Below, one piece after another: positions 27,083-36,003 of a stretch of DNA of 64,000 nucleotides. Under the pieces are notes generated by a model that did no database searches, was not told the DNA's origin, and was given only the letters and a program-made list of their open reading frames with translations. Both the position numbers and the translations under genes were made by a program. This DNA comes from Martinezella tropici (GTDB lineage: Bacteria > Pseudomonadota > Alphaproteobacteria > Rhizobiales > Rhizobiaceae): positions 186,001-250,000 of the forward strand of contig JUHI01000005.1 of assembly GCA_000799755.1 (NCBI GenBank), written 5' to 3'. Each line of letters begins with the position of its first letter. The stretch's first letter is position 1.

Positions 27083-27156
27083 CCGCGTATCGCTCGTGAT
27101 AGTTCGGCGTCCCATTCCGCGGAACAAGACGCCGGGTGGCAATTGGATGGGTTTTC

Positions 27157-28131
27157 TCAGCGCAGGCCGCGCTTCGACATTTCCATGATCATGGGAACAT
27201 CCTTGGGCGTGACGATCCCCTGCCCTGTGTCGATATCCGAGGGCGTGAGACCGGCAGTCTTCCAGAGATAGGCTTCCATGACAGGCATGAAGCCCTGCAT
27301 GTAGGGCTGCTGATCGACCTGAACCTGCACATAGCCGGCCGTCATCTGCTGCAGCACCTCAGGCACGAGATCGAAGCCGCCAAGCAAAACCTTTCCAGGC
27401 TTGATGCCACGGTCCTTCAACACCTTGGCAACGCCGGCATCCCAATAGCCCGTATCGAAATAGGCCGTCGTGTTCGGATTGGCGTTGAGATAGGCGCCGA
27501 TGCGGTCGGCAGCGACAGCGAGATCGGTCGCCGAGTCGATGCGCGCGATATTGACCTCGCGATCCTTGTGCTCGGCCTTGTATTCCTCAAGGAATTTGGT
27601 CACCCCGGCAGCGCGCTGTTCGGACCATGTCTGACCGGGCGCATTAACGCCGACCAGCAGGTTGAGCGGACCATCCTTCGGGAAATTCAACGACTGCGCC
27701 TTGGCGAGCGAATAACCGGCCGCGACGAAGCCCTGGCCAATGAAGGCCTTGCGGGCATTGCCCTTGGCGCCCTGACTATCGTCGACATTGACGGCCAGCA
27801 CGAGGATGCCGGCGTCGGTCGCCTCCTTGATCGCAGCGTCATAGGCCTTGTCATCGACGATGGCGACGAAGATCGCATCGGGCTTGGTCGCGATTGCGGC
27901 CTGCAGGTTTGCGACCGCCTGTTCGACCGAGCCTTCGGTCTGCGTCAGGACGAGCTGGCAACTGGCCTCGACGCGGGTGCATGCATCGTCAAAGCCCTTC
28001 TTCACCGATTGCCAGAATGTATTGGAAGCCGAAGAGTGGCTGATGAATGTGATATTCAGTCCTGCGGCAGATGCCCCGGATGCCATGAGCGACAGACCGA
28101 GCGCCGTACCGGCGATCAATTTCCTAAGCAT
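27157..28131 (-). CDS. CUT2 sugar ABC substrate-binding protein
   Basis: A periplasmic receptor of 324 residues with the Sec signal peptide MLRKLIAGTALGLSLMASGASA (cleavage near residue 22). The Peripla_BP_4 fold is seen in ITFISHSSASNTFWQSVKKG, AIFVAIVDDKAYDAAI, and VQVDQQPYMQGFMPV. Two cysteines around residues 50-58 (ACTRVEASC) could form a disulphide. GAGGGAGGAAAGC precedes the start at 28131. It is only 37 bases after the GntR gene, so regulator and importer are probably co-transcribed. Ligand unknown; a pentose, deoxy-sugar or uronic sugar fits the neighbouring enzymes. Confidence 0.9.
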   Translation of the reverse strand: MLRKLIAGTALGLSLMASGASAAGLNITFISHSSASNTFWQSVKKGFDDACTRVEASCQLVLTQTEGSVEQAVANLQAAIATKPDAIFVAIVDDKAYDAAIKEATDAGILVLAVNVDDSQGAKGNARKAFIGQGFVAAGYSLAKAQSLNFPKDGPLNLLVGVNAPGQTWSEQRAAGVTKFLEEYKAEHKDREVNIARIDSATDLAVAADRIGAYLNANPNTTAYFDTGYWDAGVAKVLKDRGIKPGKVLLGGFDLVPEVLQQMTAGYVQVQVDQQPYMQGFMPVMEAYLWKTAGLTPSDIDTGQGIVTPKDVPMIMEMSKRGLR

Positions 28132-28168
28132 GCTTTCCTCCCTCTGGTTTATATGATTTGCGCTGCAA

Positions 28169-28861
28169 TCACTCCGTATCGTCGAACAGCTCCGCGCGTG
28201 AACGAGCGATTTCAGGCAAGGATGTCAGTATCTCGCGCAGGTGTAGCCGCATCGCCTCCTCCGCGGCGGCTGTGTCACCGGCAGCGATGCCGTCGACTAT
28301 CTTTTCATGCTGCTCGATCAGCCGCCCGATGTGCAGGTCGTCGACGGATAGAAAACGGACACGGTCCATTTGGGCCTTGACGCTTTCGATCACGCTCCAG
28401 GCATAGGACTTGCCTGCCGCGGCCGCGAGCGTGTGATGGAAGAGTTCATCGAGTCGCAAAAACCCGACGCGATCGTCATGCGATACCTTTCGCTGTTCCG
28501 CGAGCTGGCGACGCAATTCCGCGATCGTGTCCGCCGCATGGCCTTTCGCCACCAGGCGCACGATATCGGCCTCGATCGCCTCGCGCACGAAGCGCACGTC
28601 CATGACCGATGCCACGGAGATCTTCGTAACGAACGTGCCTCGCTGCGGCAGCACCTGCACCAGCCCTTCCTCGGAAAGCTTGATGAAAGCCTCACGCACC
28701 GGCTGACGGCTGACGGACAAGGACTTGGCCGCGTCGGATTCCGACAGTCGCTCTCCCGGCAAAAGCTCGGCCTGAATGATCCGCTCGCGCAGGATGCGAT
28801 AGACCTGCGGGCCGACGGATTCGCTCAGGGCAACTACTTTTGGGGACTTGGCGTTCTGCAT
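28169..28861 (-). CDS. GntR-family regulator (FCD/FadR subfamily)
   Basis: A 230-residue regulator. Winged helix at about residues 18-82 (YRILRERIIQAELLPGERLSESDAAKSLSVSRQPVREAFIKLSEEGLVQVLPQRGTFV), then an all-helical FCD ligand domain with the metal-binding D and H pattern (DELFHHTLAAAAG). It heads the operon GntR-binding protein-permease-ATPase-SDR, so it most likely autoregulates it in response to a sugar acid. The promoter region upstream contains a GTATGGTAG motif (28913-28921, minus strand) that recurs in the promoter at 31886. Confidence 0.9.
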   Translation of the reverse strand: MQNAKSPKVVALSESVGPQVYRILRERIIQAELLPGERLSESDAAKSLSVSRQPVREAFIKLSEEGLVQVLPQRGTFVTKISVASVMDVRFVREAIEADIVRLVAKGHAADTIAELRRQLAEQRKVSHDDRVGFLRLDELFHHTLAAAAGKSYAWSVIESVKAQMDRVRFLSVDDLHIGRLIEQHEKIVDGIAAGDTAAAEEAMRLHLREILTSLPEIARSRAELFDDTE

Positions 28862-28912
28862 GCGGCGACCCTCTTCCCGACGTCAGCTCAATGCGGATTG
28901 TGTACTAACCTA

Positions 28913-28934
28913 CTACCATACAAGTCAAGCATTT
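28913..28934 (-). promoter_or_regulatory. Promoter-proximal GntR-type motif
   Basis: On the minus strand TTGACT (28924-28929) acts as a possible -35, followed by GTATGGTAG (28913-28921). The same 9-mer follows a TTGACA box at 31875-31894. The repeat suggests one shared regulator for the gntR-importer operon and the SDR/dehydratase operon. Confidence 0.4.
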
Positions 28935-28937
28935 TTG

Positions 28938-30146
28938 CTAGGTCGAGACTTCCACCTTTGCCATACGCCGATAAACATTGAATTTTTTATCGAGATCTTC
29001 GGCGAGCTCGACCCCATGCCCAGGCCCTGGCGGAACGGTAATCATGCCATTGGTCACGCTCGGCAATTGTGTCGTGATATCCGCATACCAGGTGCGATAA
29101 TAGGCGCGCACGCTTTCCTGAACGAGCGCATTCGGGGCATTGAGCGAGAGATGCGTCGATGCGGAAAGCACCACTGGTCCCGTGCAATCATGCGGCGCCA
29201 CGGGCAGATGCCAGGCCTCGGCCATGGTGGCAATCTTCTTTGCCTCGGAAATGCCGCCGCACCACGAAAGGTCGAGCATGACGATGCCAGCACTGTCGGT
29301 CTCCAGCAGATCACGGAAAGCCCACCGGGTCGCCAATGTTTCGGAGGCACATAACGGCGCGCGGCTTGCCGCCGCATAGCGCTTCAAGCTCGATAGCGAA
29401 TCCATCTTGATGGGATCTTCGTGCCAGAAGGTTGCGTAAGGTTCGAGCGCGCGCGCAATCTGGATCGCCGGCGTGAGCTGCCACATGGAGTGGAACTCGA
29501 CCATGATGTCCATCCTGTCGCCGACGCGCTTGCGGATCTTTTCGAAAGGCTCGAGAGCCCTGCGCAGGTCAGGCCCGGAAATATACTGCCCGCCGCTCGC
29601 CTCGGCCGCGATGTCGAAAGGCCAGATCTTCATCGCCGAGATGCCTTCGGAAAGCAGGTCTTCCGCCAGATCATCGGCATGTTCGAGGAAGCCGTTCAGA
29701 TCGTCATAGTCTCGGCGTGGACCGCCGATGCCATAGTTTCCGGTCTGCTGTCCGCTTGCCTCCCGCATGTAGGTATTCCCGGCGCAGGTATTATAGGTGC
29801 GGATCTCCCGGCGCGAGAAACCGCCCAACAGCTGCGCGATCGGCAGATTCGTCGCCTTTCCGAACAAATCCCAAAGGCCGATATCGACGGCCGAGTTGCC
29901 GCGCATCTCGACGCCGGTGGAGCGGAAGCCAAGGTAACCGGTCAGATCCTTTGCGATCTTGTCGATCTGGAGCGGATCCTGCCCGAGCAGCTTCGGCGCA
30001 ACAACCTCATGGATATAGGCTTCCACCGTCTCGGCCATAAAGAAGGTTTCGCCAAGTCCGACCAGGCCCTCGTCGGTGTGGATCTTCACCCAAAGGATGT
30101 TCGGGAACTCCTTGACGCGAACGGTTTCGAATGCGGTGATCTTCAT
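28938..30146 (-). CDS. Mandelate racemase/muconate lactonizing enzyme family dehydratase
   Basis: An enolase-superfamily sugar-acid dehydratase of 402 residues. N-terminal capping domain (ITAFETVRVKEFPNILWVKIHTDEGLVGLGE), then a barrel with KIWPFD (catalytic lysine region), MVEFHSMW (first metal ligand region), FWHEDP, CASE and the C-terminal APHDCTGPVVL with the catalytic histidine. The pattern resembles galactonate dehydratase-like members. The ATG at 30146 shares its A with the stop of the GntR gene upstream (TGATG); a TTG one codon earlier is less likely. Product would be a 2-keto-3-deoxy sugar acid. Exact substrate is unknown. Confidence 0.87.
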   Translation of the reverse strand: MKITAFETVRVKEFPNILWVKIHTDEGLVGLGETFFMAETVEAYIHEVVAPKLLGQDPLQIDKIAKDLTGYLGFRSTGVEMRGNSAVDIGLWDLFGKATNLPIAQLLGGFSRREIRTYNTCAGNTYMREASGQQTGNYGIGGPRRDYDDLNGFLEHADDLAEDLLSEGISAMKIWPFDIAAEASGGQYISGPDLRRALEPFEKIRKRVGDRMDIMVEFHSMWQLTPAIQIARALEPYATFWHEDPIKMDSLSSLKRYAAASRAPLCASETLATRWAFRDLLETDSAGIVMLDLSWCGGISEAKKIATMAEAWHLPVAPHDCTGPVVLSASTHLSLNAPNALVQESVRAYYRTWYADITTQLPSVTNGMITVPPGPGHGVELAEDLDKKFNVYRRMAKVEVST

Positions 30147-30880
30147 CAATATACCCCGGCCGCCAGCAATGCCTTCACGGTGAGATCGAAGTGCTCGACC
30201 ATCGCCGCCTCGCCCTTGGCCGGATCGCCATTGGCGATCGCCTGGGCGATGGCGAAGTGACCGTCAATGCTCTCCTGTCTCGTCTCGTTGCTGCCGCGGC
30301 TCGCCCAGCCGATCGGCCAGGTATGGCGTGTCACGACATGGAAGGAGCCGACAATCAGCGAAAACATCGGGTTCTTCGAAGCGACGCCAATGGCCTCGTG
30401 AAACGCGATATCGTGCTCCATGACTTTCTGCGGATCATTGAAATCACGCTGCATCGCCTCGGCAAGCGCATAGATTTCGGCCGCCTCGCGGTCGGTCCGC
30501 CGTAGCGCGGCAAGCGCAACGGTACGCCTCTCGATGGTTCGGCGTACATCGAAGATCTGCTGGATCGTCGCCTGGTTGGTGTGAACCGCGTGGTCGGTGA
30601 TCATTGCCAGCACATCAGCCTTTGGCGCAGCCACCCGCGCCCGTCGTCCGTTGCCGATATCGATGAGCGTCAACGCCGCAAGCGAACGATAGGCCTCGCG
30701 CACGATCGTTCGCGATGCACCCGTGAGTTCGGCGAAGGCGCCCTCGCTTGGCAATTCATCGCCAACCTGAAGCCCATTGTCGCGGATGTGGACCTTCACG
30801 GCCTCCATCACGCCGCCGAGCAGCCCTTCGGCCATATCAGGCCGATCGCTGGTTTCTTTTATGGTTGGCAAGGTTTCCAT
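30146..30880 (-). CDS. GntR-family regulator (FCD/FadR subfamily)
   Basis: 244 residues from the ATG at 30880; a TTG one codon upstream is also in frame. The winged helix covers about residues 20-84 (MEAVKVHIRDNGLQVGDELPSEGAFAELTGASRTIVREAYRSLAAL), and the FCD effector domain follows with EHDIAFHEAIGVAS, the metal-ligand histidine helix. It is translationally coupled to the dehydratase at 28938 and divergent from the lactonase gene at 30985. It is a second FCD-type regulator in the same catabolic cluster. The nested inverted repeats at 30879-30925 are its likely operator. Confidence 0.9.
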   Translation of the reverse strand: METLPTIKETSDRPDMAEGLLGGVMEAVKVHIRDNGLQVGDELPSEGAFAELTGASRTIVREAYRSLAALTLIDIGNGRRARVAAPKADVLAMITDHAVHTNQATIQQIFDVRRTIERRTVALAALRRTDREAAEIYALAEAMQRDFNDPQKVMEHDIAFHEAIGVASKNPMFSLIVGSFHVVTRHTWPIGWASRGSNETRQESIDGHFAIAQAIANGDPAKGEAAMVEHFDLTVKALLAAGVY

Positions 30881-30925
30881 CAAGCTTCGCGCCTACCTAT
30901 CATATAGGTTTAAACTAAGCTTGAT
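30879..30925. promoter_or_regulatory. Nested inverted repeats in gntR/lactonase divergent promoter
   Basis: Outer arms ATCAAGCTT (30879-30887) and AAGCTTGAT (30917-30925) enclose an inner repeat CCTAT-CAT-ATAGG (30896-30908). The inner element has the size of an FCD-GntR operator; the left outer arm runs into the gntR start codon. Confidence 0.5.
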
Positions 30926-30984
30926 TTAGATCTCATCTCGCCTATTGTCAATCCGAGGATTTTGACAGCGGCTGGGGGAGGCAC

Positions 30985-31878
30985 ATGCAAGCCAACATCT
31001 TCTTCGAGGCACGGGACATCGTCGGCGAAAGCATCATCTGGTCCGCCGACGAGCAGGCGCTTTACTGGGTCGATATCGGCGGCAAGCGCATTCATCGTCT
31101 GGAGGTAGAGACGGGACGGCACGACACATGGCCGACGCCTGATTTTCCTACCTCGATCGCCATGCGCAAGAACGGCGGCTTCATCCTTGGCCTGGCGCGC
31201 GAGGTCTGCTTCTGGCAGCCGGACGAAACATTTAGGGTCTTCGCGATACCGGAGCCGGACAGGCCGGAGAACCGGCTCAACGAAGGACGCGTCGCCGTAG
31301 ACGGTTCATTCTGGGTTTCCACGATGCAGAACAATCTCCATGCGGACGGCACGCCGAAGGAGATGACGGCCGATACCGGCGCGATCTACCGCATCGATCC
31401 CTCGGGTGAGATCAATCGGATGACGCCGAATGAATACGGCATCACCAATACGATGGCTTGGACCCGCGATCACCGCTTCCTCTTCGCCGACACGCTGGCA
31501 AACGAAATCTATTCCTTTGCCTACGATCCCGAGACAAAAGCCATCTCCAACCGCTGCACCATCGTCGGCGGTTTTGAACGAGGCCTGCCGGATGGCTCGT
31601 GCCTTGATTCCGATGATCACTTGTGGAACTGCCGCGTGGTCGGCGGCGCAGCCGTCGCGCGTTTTAGCGCCGATGGCATACTCAAGGATCTTGTCGAATT
31701 GCCGGTTTCCTGGCCGACGAGTTGCACATTCGGCGGCACGGACCTTTCGACGCTCTACGTCACCTCGGCCCGTTTCACCATGACGGACGAACATCTCGGC
31801 GCCCATCCGCTCGAAGGTAGCCTGCTCGCGATCAAGACGGAGTTTCGCGGCGTCGAGGAACCGAAATTCGGATATTGA
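30985..31878 (+). CDS. SMP-30/gluconolactonase-family lactonase
   Basis: A 297-residue six-bladed propeller enzyme that hydrolyses sugar lactones to aldonic acids with a divalent metal. Signature features: DIVGESIIWSADEQALYWVDIGGKRIHR at the N-terminus (E near residue 14 is the usual first metal ligand), RLNEGRVAVDGSFWVSTM (N and D ligands), and LPDGSCLDSDDHLWNC later. GGGGAGG precedes the ATG at 30985. It is the first gene of a plus-strand set with an SDR and a second enolase-superfamily dehydratase. The set fits the order sugar dehydrogenase, lactonase, acid dehydratase. Confidence 0.9.
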   Translation: MQANIFFEARDIVGESIIWSADEQALYWVDIGGKRIHRLEVETGRHDTWPTPDFPTSIAMRKNGGFILGLAREVCFWQPDETFRVFAIPEPDRPENRLNEGRVAVDGSFWVSTMQNNLHADGTPKEMTADTGAIYRIDPSGEINRMTPNEYGITNTMAWTRDHRFLFADTLANEIYSFAYDPETKAISNRCTIVGGFERGLPDGSCLDSDDHLWNCRVVGGAAVARFSADGILKDLVELPVSWPTSCTFGGTDLSTLYVTSARFTMTDEHLGAHPLEGSLLAIKTEFRGVEEPKFGY

Positions 31879-31904
31879 CATACTGGTATGGTAGAATGTT
31901 AATA
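31875..31904 (+). promoter_or_regulatory. Candidate promoter overlapping lactonase stop codon
   Basis: TTGACA (31875-31880, overlapping the TGA stop at 31876-31878) is followed after 17-18 bases by GTTAAT/TTAATA (31898-31904). The spacer contains ACTGGTATGGTAG, matching the GTATGGTAG motif upstream of the gntR gene at 28861. It could drive the SDR-dehydratase pair separately. Confidence 0.45.
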
Positions 31905-31932
31905 AGTCCTGTCGCATGGAGGAGCACCGAAA

Positions 31933-32715
31933 ATGGAATTCGACGGCAAGAGCGTCATCGTTACCGGCGGCAGCCTCGGCATGGGGCGGGCTTGCGCGGA
32001 ACGTTTTGCCGGTGCCGGCGCGAGCGTCCTGATCGTTGCCAATGACAGGCAATCGATCGAGAAAGCCGTCACGGAGATCGGCGGCAGAACGAGCGGTTTC
32101 GTCGCTGATGTTCGCAACGCCACAGACATGCGCGCCGCAGTCGATCAGGCGAAAGTAAAGAACGGCGGCGTCGATATTCTTGTTTGCAGCGCCGGCGTCC
32201 AGCGCTATGGAACCGTGGTCGATACGCCGGAGGATGTCTGGGACGACGTGCTCGACATCAATCTGAAGGGCATCTACCTCGCCTCGAAATTTGCAATACC
32301 GGCAATGAAAGAGCGGGGCGGCGGCTCGATCGTCGCTATCTCGTCGATACAATCCTATGCCTCGCAAGCGAATGTTGCCGCCTATACCGCCAGCAAGGGC
32401 GGCATCAACGCGCTCGTGCGCGCCATGGCGCTCGATCATGCCGCCGACAATATCACGGTCAATGCGGTCTGCCCCGCCTCGATCGATACGCCGATGCTGC
32501 GTTGGGCGGCAGATCTCTTCAAGGGGGACATGACCCAGGACGAGATGATCGCTCAATGGGGCAAGGGGCACCCGATCGGCCGCGTCGGCAAGCAGGAAGA
32601 AGTGGCGGATCTGGTCGCCTTCCTTGCCAGCGACAAGGCCCGCTTCATCACCGGCGCCGACATGAAGATCGATGGCGGCACCATGGCCAAGCTCGGCATT
32701 GTCCTGCCGGATTGA
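31933..32715 (+). CDS. SDR-family dehydrogenase
   Basis: A 260-residue short-chain dehydrogenase. TGGSLGMG near residues 11-18 is the NAD(P) motif, CSAG replaces the more usual NNAG, the catalytic serine lies in AISSIQSY, and YTASK is the Y-x-x-x-K pair near residues 155-159. It closes with ITGADMKIDGG. GGAGGAG lies 10 bases upstream of the start. It sits between the lactonase and the glucarate-dehydratase-like gene, so it probably oxidises a sugar or 2-keto-3-deoxy acid of this pathway. It is distinct in sequence from the SDR at 24608. Confidence 0.9.
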   Translation: MEFDGKSVIVTGGSLGMGRACAERFAGAGASVLIVANDRQSIEKAVTEIGGRTSGFVADVRNATDMRAAVDQAKVKNGGVDILVCSAGVQRYGTVVDTPEDVWDDVLDINLKGIYLASKFAIPAMKERGGGSIVAISSIQSYASQANVAAYTASKGGINALVRAMALDHAADNITVNAVCPASIDTPMLRWAADLFKGDMTQDEMIAQWGKGHPIGRVGKQEEVADLVAFLASDKARFITGADMKIDGGTMAKLGIVLPD

Positions 32716-32745
32716 GCGATTCTATTCATTTCAATGGAGACCAGC

Positions 32746-33993
32746 ATGAAGCGGCCGAAGATCACTGACATCCGCGCGACGACCGTGACGGTACCCCTCG
32801 AAGCGCCGCTGCGCCATTCCAACGGCGCACACTGGGGCCGTTTCGTGCGCACGATCATCGAGATCGAAACGGACGTCGGCATCGTCGGCTTGGGCGAGAT
32901 GGGCGGAGGCGGAGAAAGTGCCGAAGCCGCGTTTCGCGCGCTCAAGACCTACCTTGTCGGCCACGACCCGTTCGAACTGGAGCAACTGCGCTTCAAGATC
33001 TGCAACCCCACGGCCAGCCTCTACAACAACCGCACGCAGATGCATGCCGCCATTGAATTTGCCTGCATAGATATCATCGGCAAATTTCTGGGTGTGCCTG
33101 CCTATGACGTACTTGGCGGCAAGATGCGCGACGAGGTCGGTTTTGCAAGCTATCTGTTCTTCCGTCTGCCCAACAAGGACACCGGCACGGGCGAGATCCG
33201 CACTGCCGATCAGTTGATCGAACAGGCGCTGGAACTCAAGCGCAGCCACGGCTTCAGGGCGCACAAGCTGAAAAGCGGCGTCTTCCCGCCGGACTACGAG
33301 CTCGAGGTCTTCCGTGCGCTTGCAAGCGCCGTTGGCACTGATTCCGTGCGCTACGACCCGAACGCGGCCTTCAGCGTCGAGGAGGCCGTCCGCTTCGCCA
33401 AAGGGATCGAGGACCTGAACAACGATTATTATGAGGACCCAACCTGGGGTCTGAACGGCATGCGGCGCGTGCGGGAAAACACCCATATGCCGCTTGCCAC
33501 CAACACGATCGTCATCAACTTCGAGCAGCTTGCCACCAACGTGCTGAACCCGGCGGTCGATGTAATCCTGCTCGACACCACCTTCTGGGGCGGCATCCGA
33601 CCCTGTATCAAGGCGGCGGGCGTGTGCGAGACATTCCAGCTCGGGGTCGCCGTGCATTCGTCCGGCGAACTCGGCATCCAACTCGCGACCATGCTGCATC
33701 TGGGCGCCGTCCTGCCGAACCTCGTCTACACGGCGGATGCGCACTACCACCAGCTGACCGACGACATCATCGTCGGCGGTCCTATGAAATACACGAACGG
33801 CTCGATCAAAGTGCCGACCGGCCATGGCCTCGGCGTGGAAATCGACCGCGAGAAGCTCGGCCAATATTCAGATCTGTATAAATCGCTGGGCGGCTACCTT
33901 TACGATCGAGACCCGGCCCGCCCGGGCTGGTTCTCTACCGTACCAAATACGCGCTGGGCTGATCCGGCCGACGCCCGAGTCATCGATTACTGA
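32746..33993 (+). CDS. Enolase-superfamily sugar-acid dehydratase, glucarate dehydratase-like
   Basis: 415 residues from the ATG at 32746, which has GGAG 8 bases upstream; the ATG at 32734 has none. Motifs of the glucarate dehydratase group: [13 protein letters not shown] (the K-x-K acid/base pair near residue 180), RYDPNAAF (metal-site D with N), [15 protein letters not shown], and the C-terminal [13 protein letters not shown], where the family has a catalytic H in HSNNHLGIS. The serine-glycine after the histidine differs from classical GudD, so the substrate may be another aldarate or aldonate. Last recognisable gene of the sugar-acid cluster. Confidence 0.85.
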   Translation: MKRPKITDIRATTVTVPLEAPLRHSNGAHWGRFVRTIIEIETDVGIVGLGEMGGGGESAEAAFRALKTYLVGHDPFELEQLRFKICNPTASLYNNRTQMHAAIEFACIDIIGKFLGVPAYDVLGGKMRDEVGFASYLFFRLPNKDTGTGEIRTADQLIEQALELKRSHGFRAHKLKSGVFPPDYELEVFRALASAVGTDSVRYDPNAAFSVEEAVRFAKGIEDLNNDYYEDPTWGLNGMRRVRENTHMPLATNTIVINFEQLATNVLNPAVDVILLDTTFWGGIRPCIKAAGVCETFQLGVAVHSSGELGIQLATMLHLGAVLPNLVYTADAHYHQLTDDIIVGGPMKYTNGSIKVPTGHGLGVEIDREKLGQYSDLYKSLGGYLYDRDPARPGWFSTVPNTRWADPADARVIDY

Positions 33994-34383
33994 ATGCGCG
34001 GGATTCGCGCCTAGAGTATTCAAGCATGAGCCTTCGGCTCGAGACCACACCGCATCAGCTCGCCGTCGCGAACTGCGCCCAACAGCATTCGATAGTTGGT
34101 GCCAAGTCGCCCGCCTTCACGCGGCATAAACCAAAGCCATATCCCTATTTCAGCTCTTCGCGGCGGTGAGCTTAAAAAGCCCTTCGGAGACATTCCCCAC
34201 GCTGGCTTTGCGCAAAGCAACCGGTTCAAGCCGCACTATGGATCGGTAGGCTCGCCGCTATCGCCCCATCTTCCGATCGATGGCTTCCATTATTCGCAAT
34301 GATGGTTTGCACCCACGCCACTTTCCGAAAAGTGGCCCGCGGCGGCACATTGGCGTCGAAAATATCAACAGTGGTGTTTACCA
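33994..34383. other. 390-base intergenic region
   Basis: No credible gene. It contains a small hairpin GAGCC-TTC-GGCTC (34028-34040) about 35 bases after the dehydratase stop, a possible weak terminator. An 18-base near palindrome CCACTTTCCGAAAAGTGG (34318-34335) lies 48 bases upstream of the MFS gene and may be a regulator site or a copy of a dispersed rhizobial intergenic motif. Short open frames on both strands lack ribosome sites. Confidence 0.6.
34318..34335. promoter_or_regulatory. Near palindrome upstream of MFS pump operon
   Basis: CCACTTTCCGAAAAGTGG is symmetric at 16 of 18 positions and lies 48 bases before the MFS start. A function as operator is possible but unproven. Confidence 0.3.
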
Positions 34384-36003
34384 ATGATGTCGGATGAAAC
34401 GGGTCACAATTCGTCGCAAGCCGCGCTGGCCGGCGGTGTCGGTCAATTCAGTATGACAAACCCCGCTCAGACCAACATGGTCCTGATAGGGCTCGGCCTT
34501 GCCACATGGATGGAATTCTACACCTATGACGCCGTCAATCTGGTGCTGCCTGACATGGCCGGCTCCTTCGGAATCTCCCAGGACGAGGCGAGCTGGTTTC
34601 TGACGACGTATAGCTCGGCGCTGCTCCTTGGCGTTCCCGTATCGATCTGGATGGCCGGCTATGTCGGCCATCTACGTTATATCCTCGGTTCCGCCATCAT
34701 CTTCGTGATCGCCTCGCTTGGGTGCGCTGTCGCAACCAACCAGGAGACGATGCTCCTATGGCGCATCATCCTCGGCTTTTCCGGCGCCGGTCTGACTATG
34801 TGGTGGCGCGCCAGCGTCTACATGCTCGTCCCGAAACAGAGCCGCAGCAGATCGCTCATGAAGATCTCGGTGATGCTCTATCTCGCAACCAGCGCCGGCC
34901 TTCTCTTTAGCGGCTTCGTGACCGACAATTTCAGCTGGCGATTGATCTTTCTGCCGAATGTGATCTTTGTCATCGCCGCGATCATTCTTCTGCGCCAGTA
35001 CTTTCCTCAAATTCCGAGGAGTCTGGACCGCCGTGCGCGAGGCATCGATGGGCCAGGCATAGTGCTTCTCGCCACAGCCCTGATATGCGGACAGACAGTG
35101 CTCAGCCGTGGGGAAATCGATGACTGGTTCGGCTCGACGCGGATTCAGGTCCTGTCCCTCATCTGCGTGGCATCTCTGGCTTCCTTCGTGGCATGGCAAT
35201 TGAACGAGCGTAACGACGCTCGCCTGTTGCGGCTCGAACTCATCCGCGATCGACACCTGCTGGCAGCGATCTTCCTCGGCGTTTTCGCCGGCATCATTCT
35301 CTCCGGAAGCCTCTACGCACTTCCCGAGTTTCTTCGCAACGTCAATCCGCAGATGCTGAGCGCAACGGACACCGGACGTCTGATGGCGGTCTACGCCCTG
35401 ACGGCTGCCCTGATCCGACCGTTCGTCACCTCGGCAATCGGCAAATACGGTCAGCGAAAGATCCTGGCATTTGCCCTCCTGATGCTGATCGCTTCGATGC
35501 TGATGATGGCAAGGCTGATCACAACTGAAACCCCTTACACTTATTTCGCGTTGCCGTTGGTTCTTTATGCCTTTTGCCTGGCACCACTCTTGTCATCAAT
35601 CGCCGGGGGAACCGTCGCGCGCCTTCCACAGGAAGCGCAGCTGGATGCCGTCTCGATCTATATGACTTTCCGCCAGTTCGGCGCATCGCTCGGCGTGACA
35701 TTGGTGACGATCATCATCGATCGCCGCGAGGAGCTGCATTCCGGTCGTCTCTTCGAACACCTGAACGCGACATCGGCTGTGATGTCGCAATGGATCACAA
35801 CGGCGGCCGACAGCATGATGCAGCGCGGCGGTGTTACCTCCGAACAGGCCCACGACATGGCACTGAAACTGCTGGCGGAAACGAGTACTCGCCAGGCGGC
35901 CACCCTTGCCTATGCCGACGCATTTCTCTTCATGGCGGCAATCGGGATCATCTCCCTTTGCTTCATACCCCTCATGTCTCCAACACCGGTGGTGAAGAAA
36001 TGA
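34384..36003 (+). CDS. MFS transporter, DHA2/EmrB type (14 helices)
   Basis: A 539-residue proton-coupled exporter. Length and hydrophobic pattern fit the 14-helix drug:H+ antiporter-2 family. WMEFYTYDAVNLVLPDMAGSFGISQDEASWFLTTY corresponds to the conserved first helix and loop of EmrB-like proteins. The usual aspartate of the LDxTIVNVALP motif is replaced by an EFYTYDAVNLVLP version. GLTMWWRASVYML replaces the more common GGG-x-x-P motif. A second ATG lies one codon on; the ribosome site is weak. It overlaps the HlyD-family gene by ATGA, so the two are a coupled exporter pair. Confidence 0.88.
   Translation: MMSDETGHNSSQAALAGGVGQFSMTNPAQTNMVLIGLGLATWMEFYTYDAVNLVLPDMAGSFGISQDEASWFLTTYSSALLLGVPVSIWMAGYVGHLRYILGSAIIFVIASLGCAVATNQETMLLWRIILGFSGAGLTMWWRASVYMLVPKQSRSRSLMKISVMLYLATSAGLLFSGFVTDNFSWRLIFLPNVIFVIAAIILLRQYFPQIPRSLDRRARGIDGPGIVLLATALICGQTVLSRGEIDDWFGSTRIQVLSLICVASLASFVAWQLNERNDARLLRLELIRDRHLLAAIFLGVFAGIILSGSLYALPEFLRNVNPQMLSATDTGRLMAVYALTAALIRPFVTSAIGKYGQRKILAFALLMLIASMLMMARLITTETPYTYFALPLVLYAFCLAPLLSSIAGGTVARLPQEAQLDAVSIYMTFRQFGASLGVTLVTIIIDRREELHSGRLFEHLNATSAVMSQWITTAADSMMQRGGVTSEQAHDMALKLLAETSTRQAATLAYADAFLFMAAIGIISLCFIPLMSPTPVVKK

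Noticed and set aside
32731..33864. 377-codon minus-strand frame
   Set aside because: It is the mirror of the glucarate-dehydratase-like gene, which has clear motifs and a ribosome site.
34318..34335. Near palindrome as an insertion-sequence end
   Set aside because: No partner end, target duplication or transposase remnant is visible nearby.
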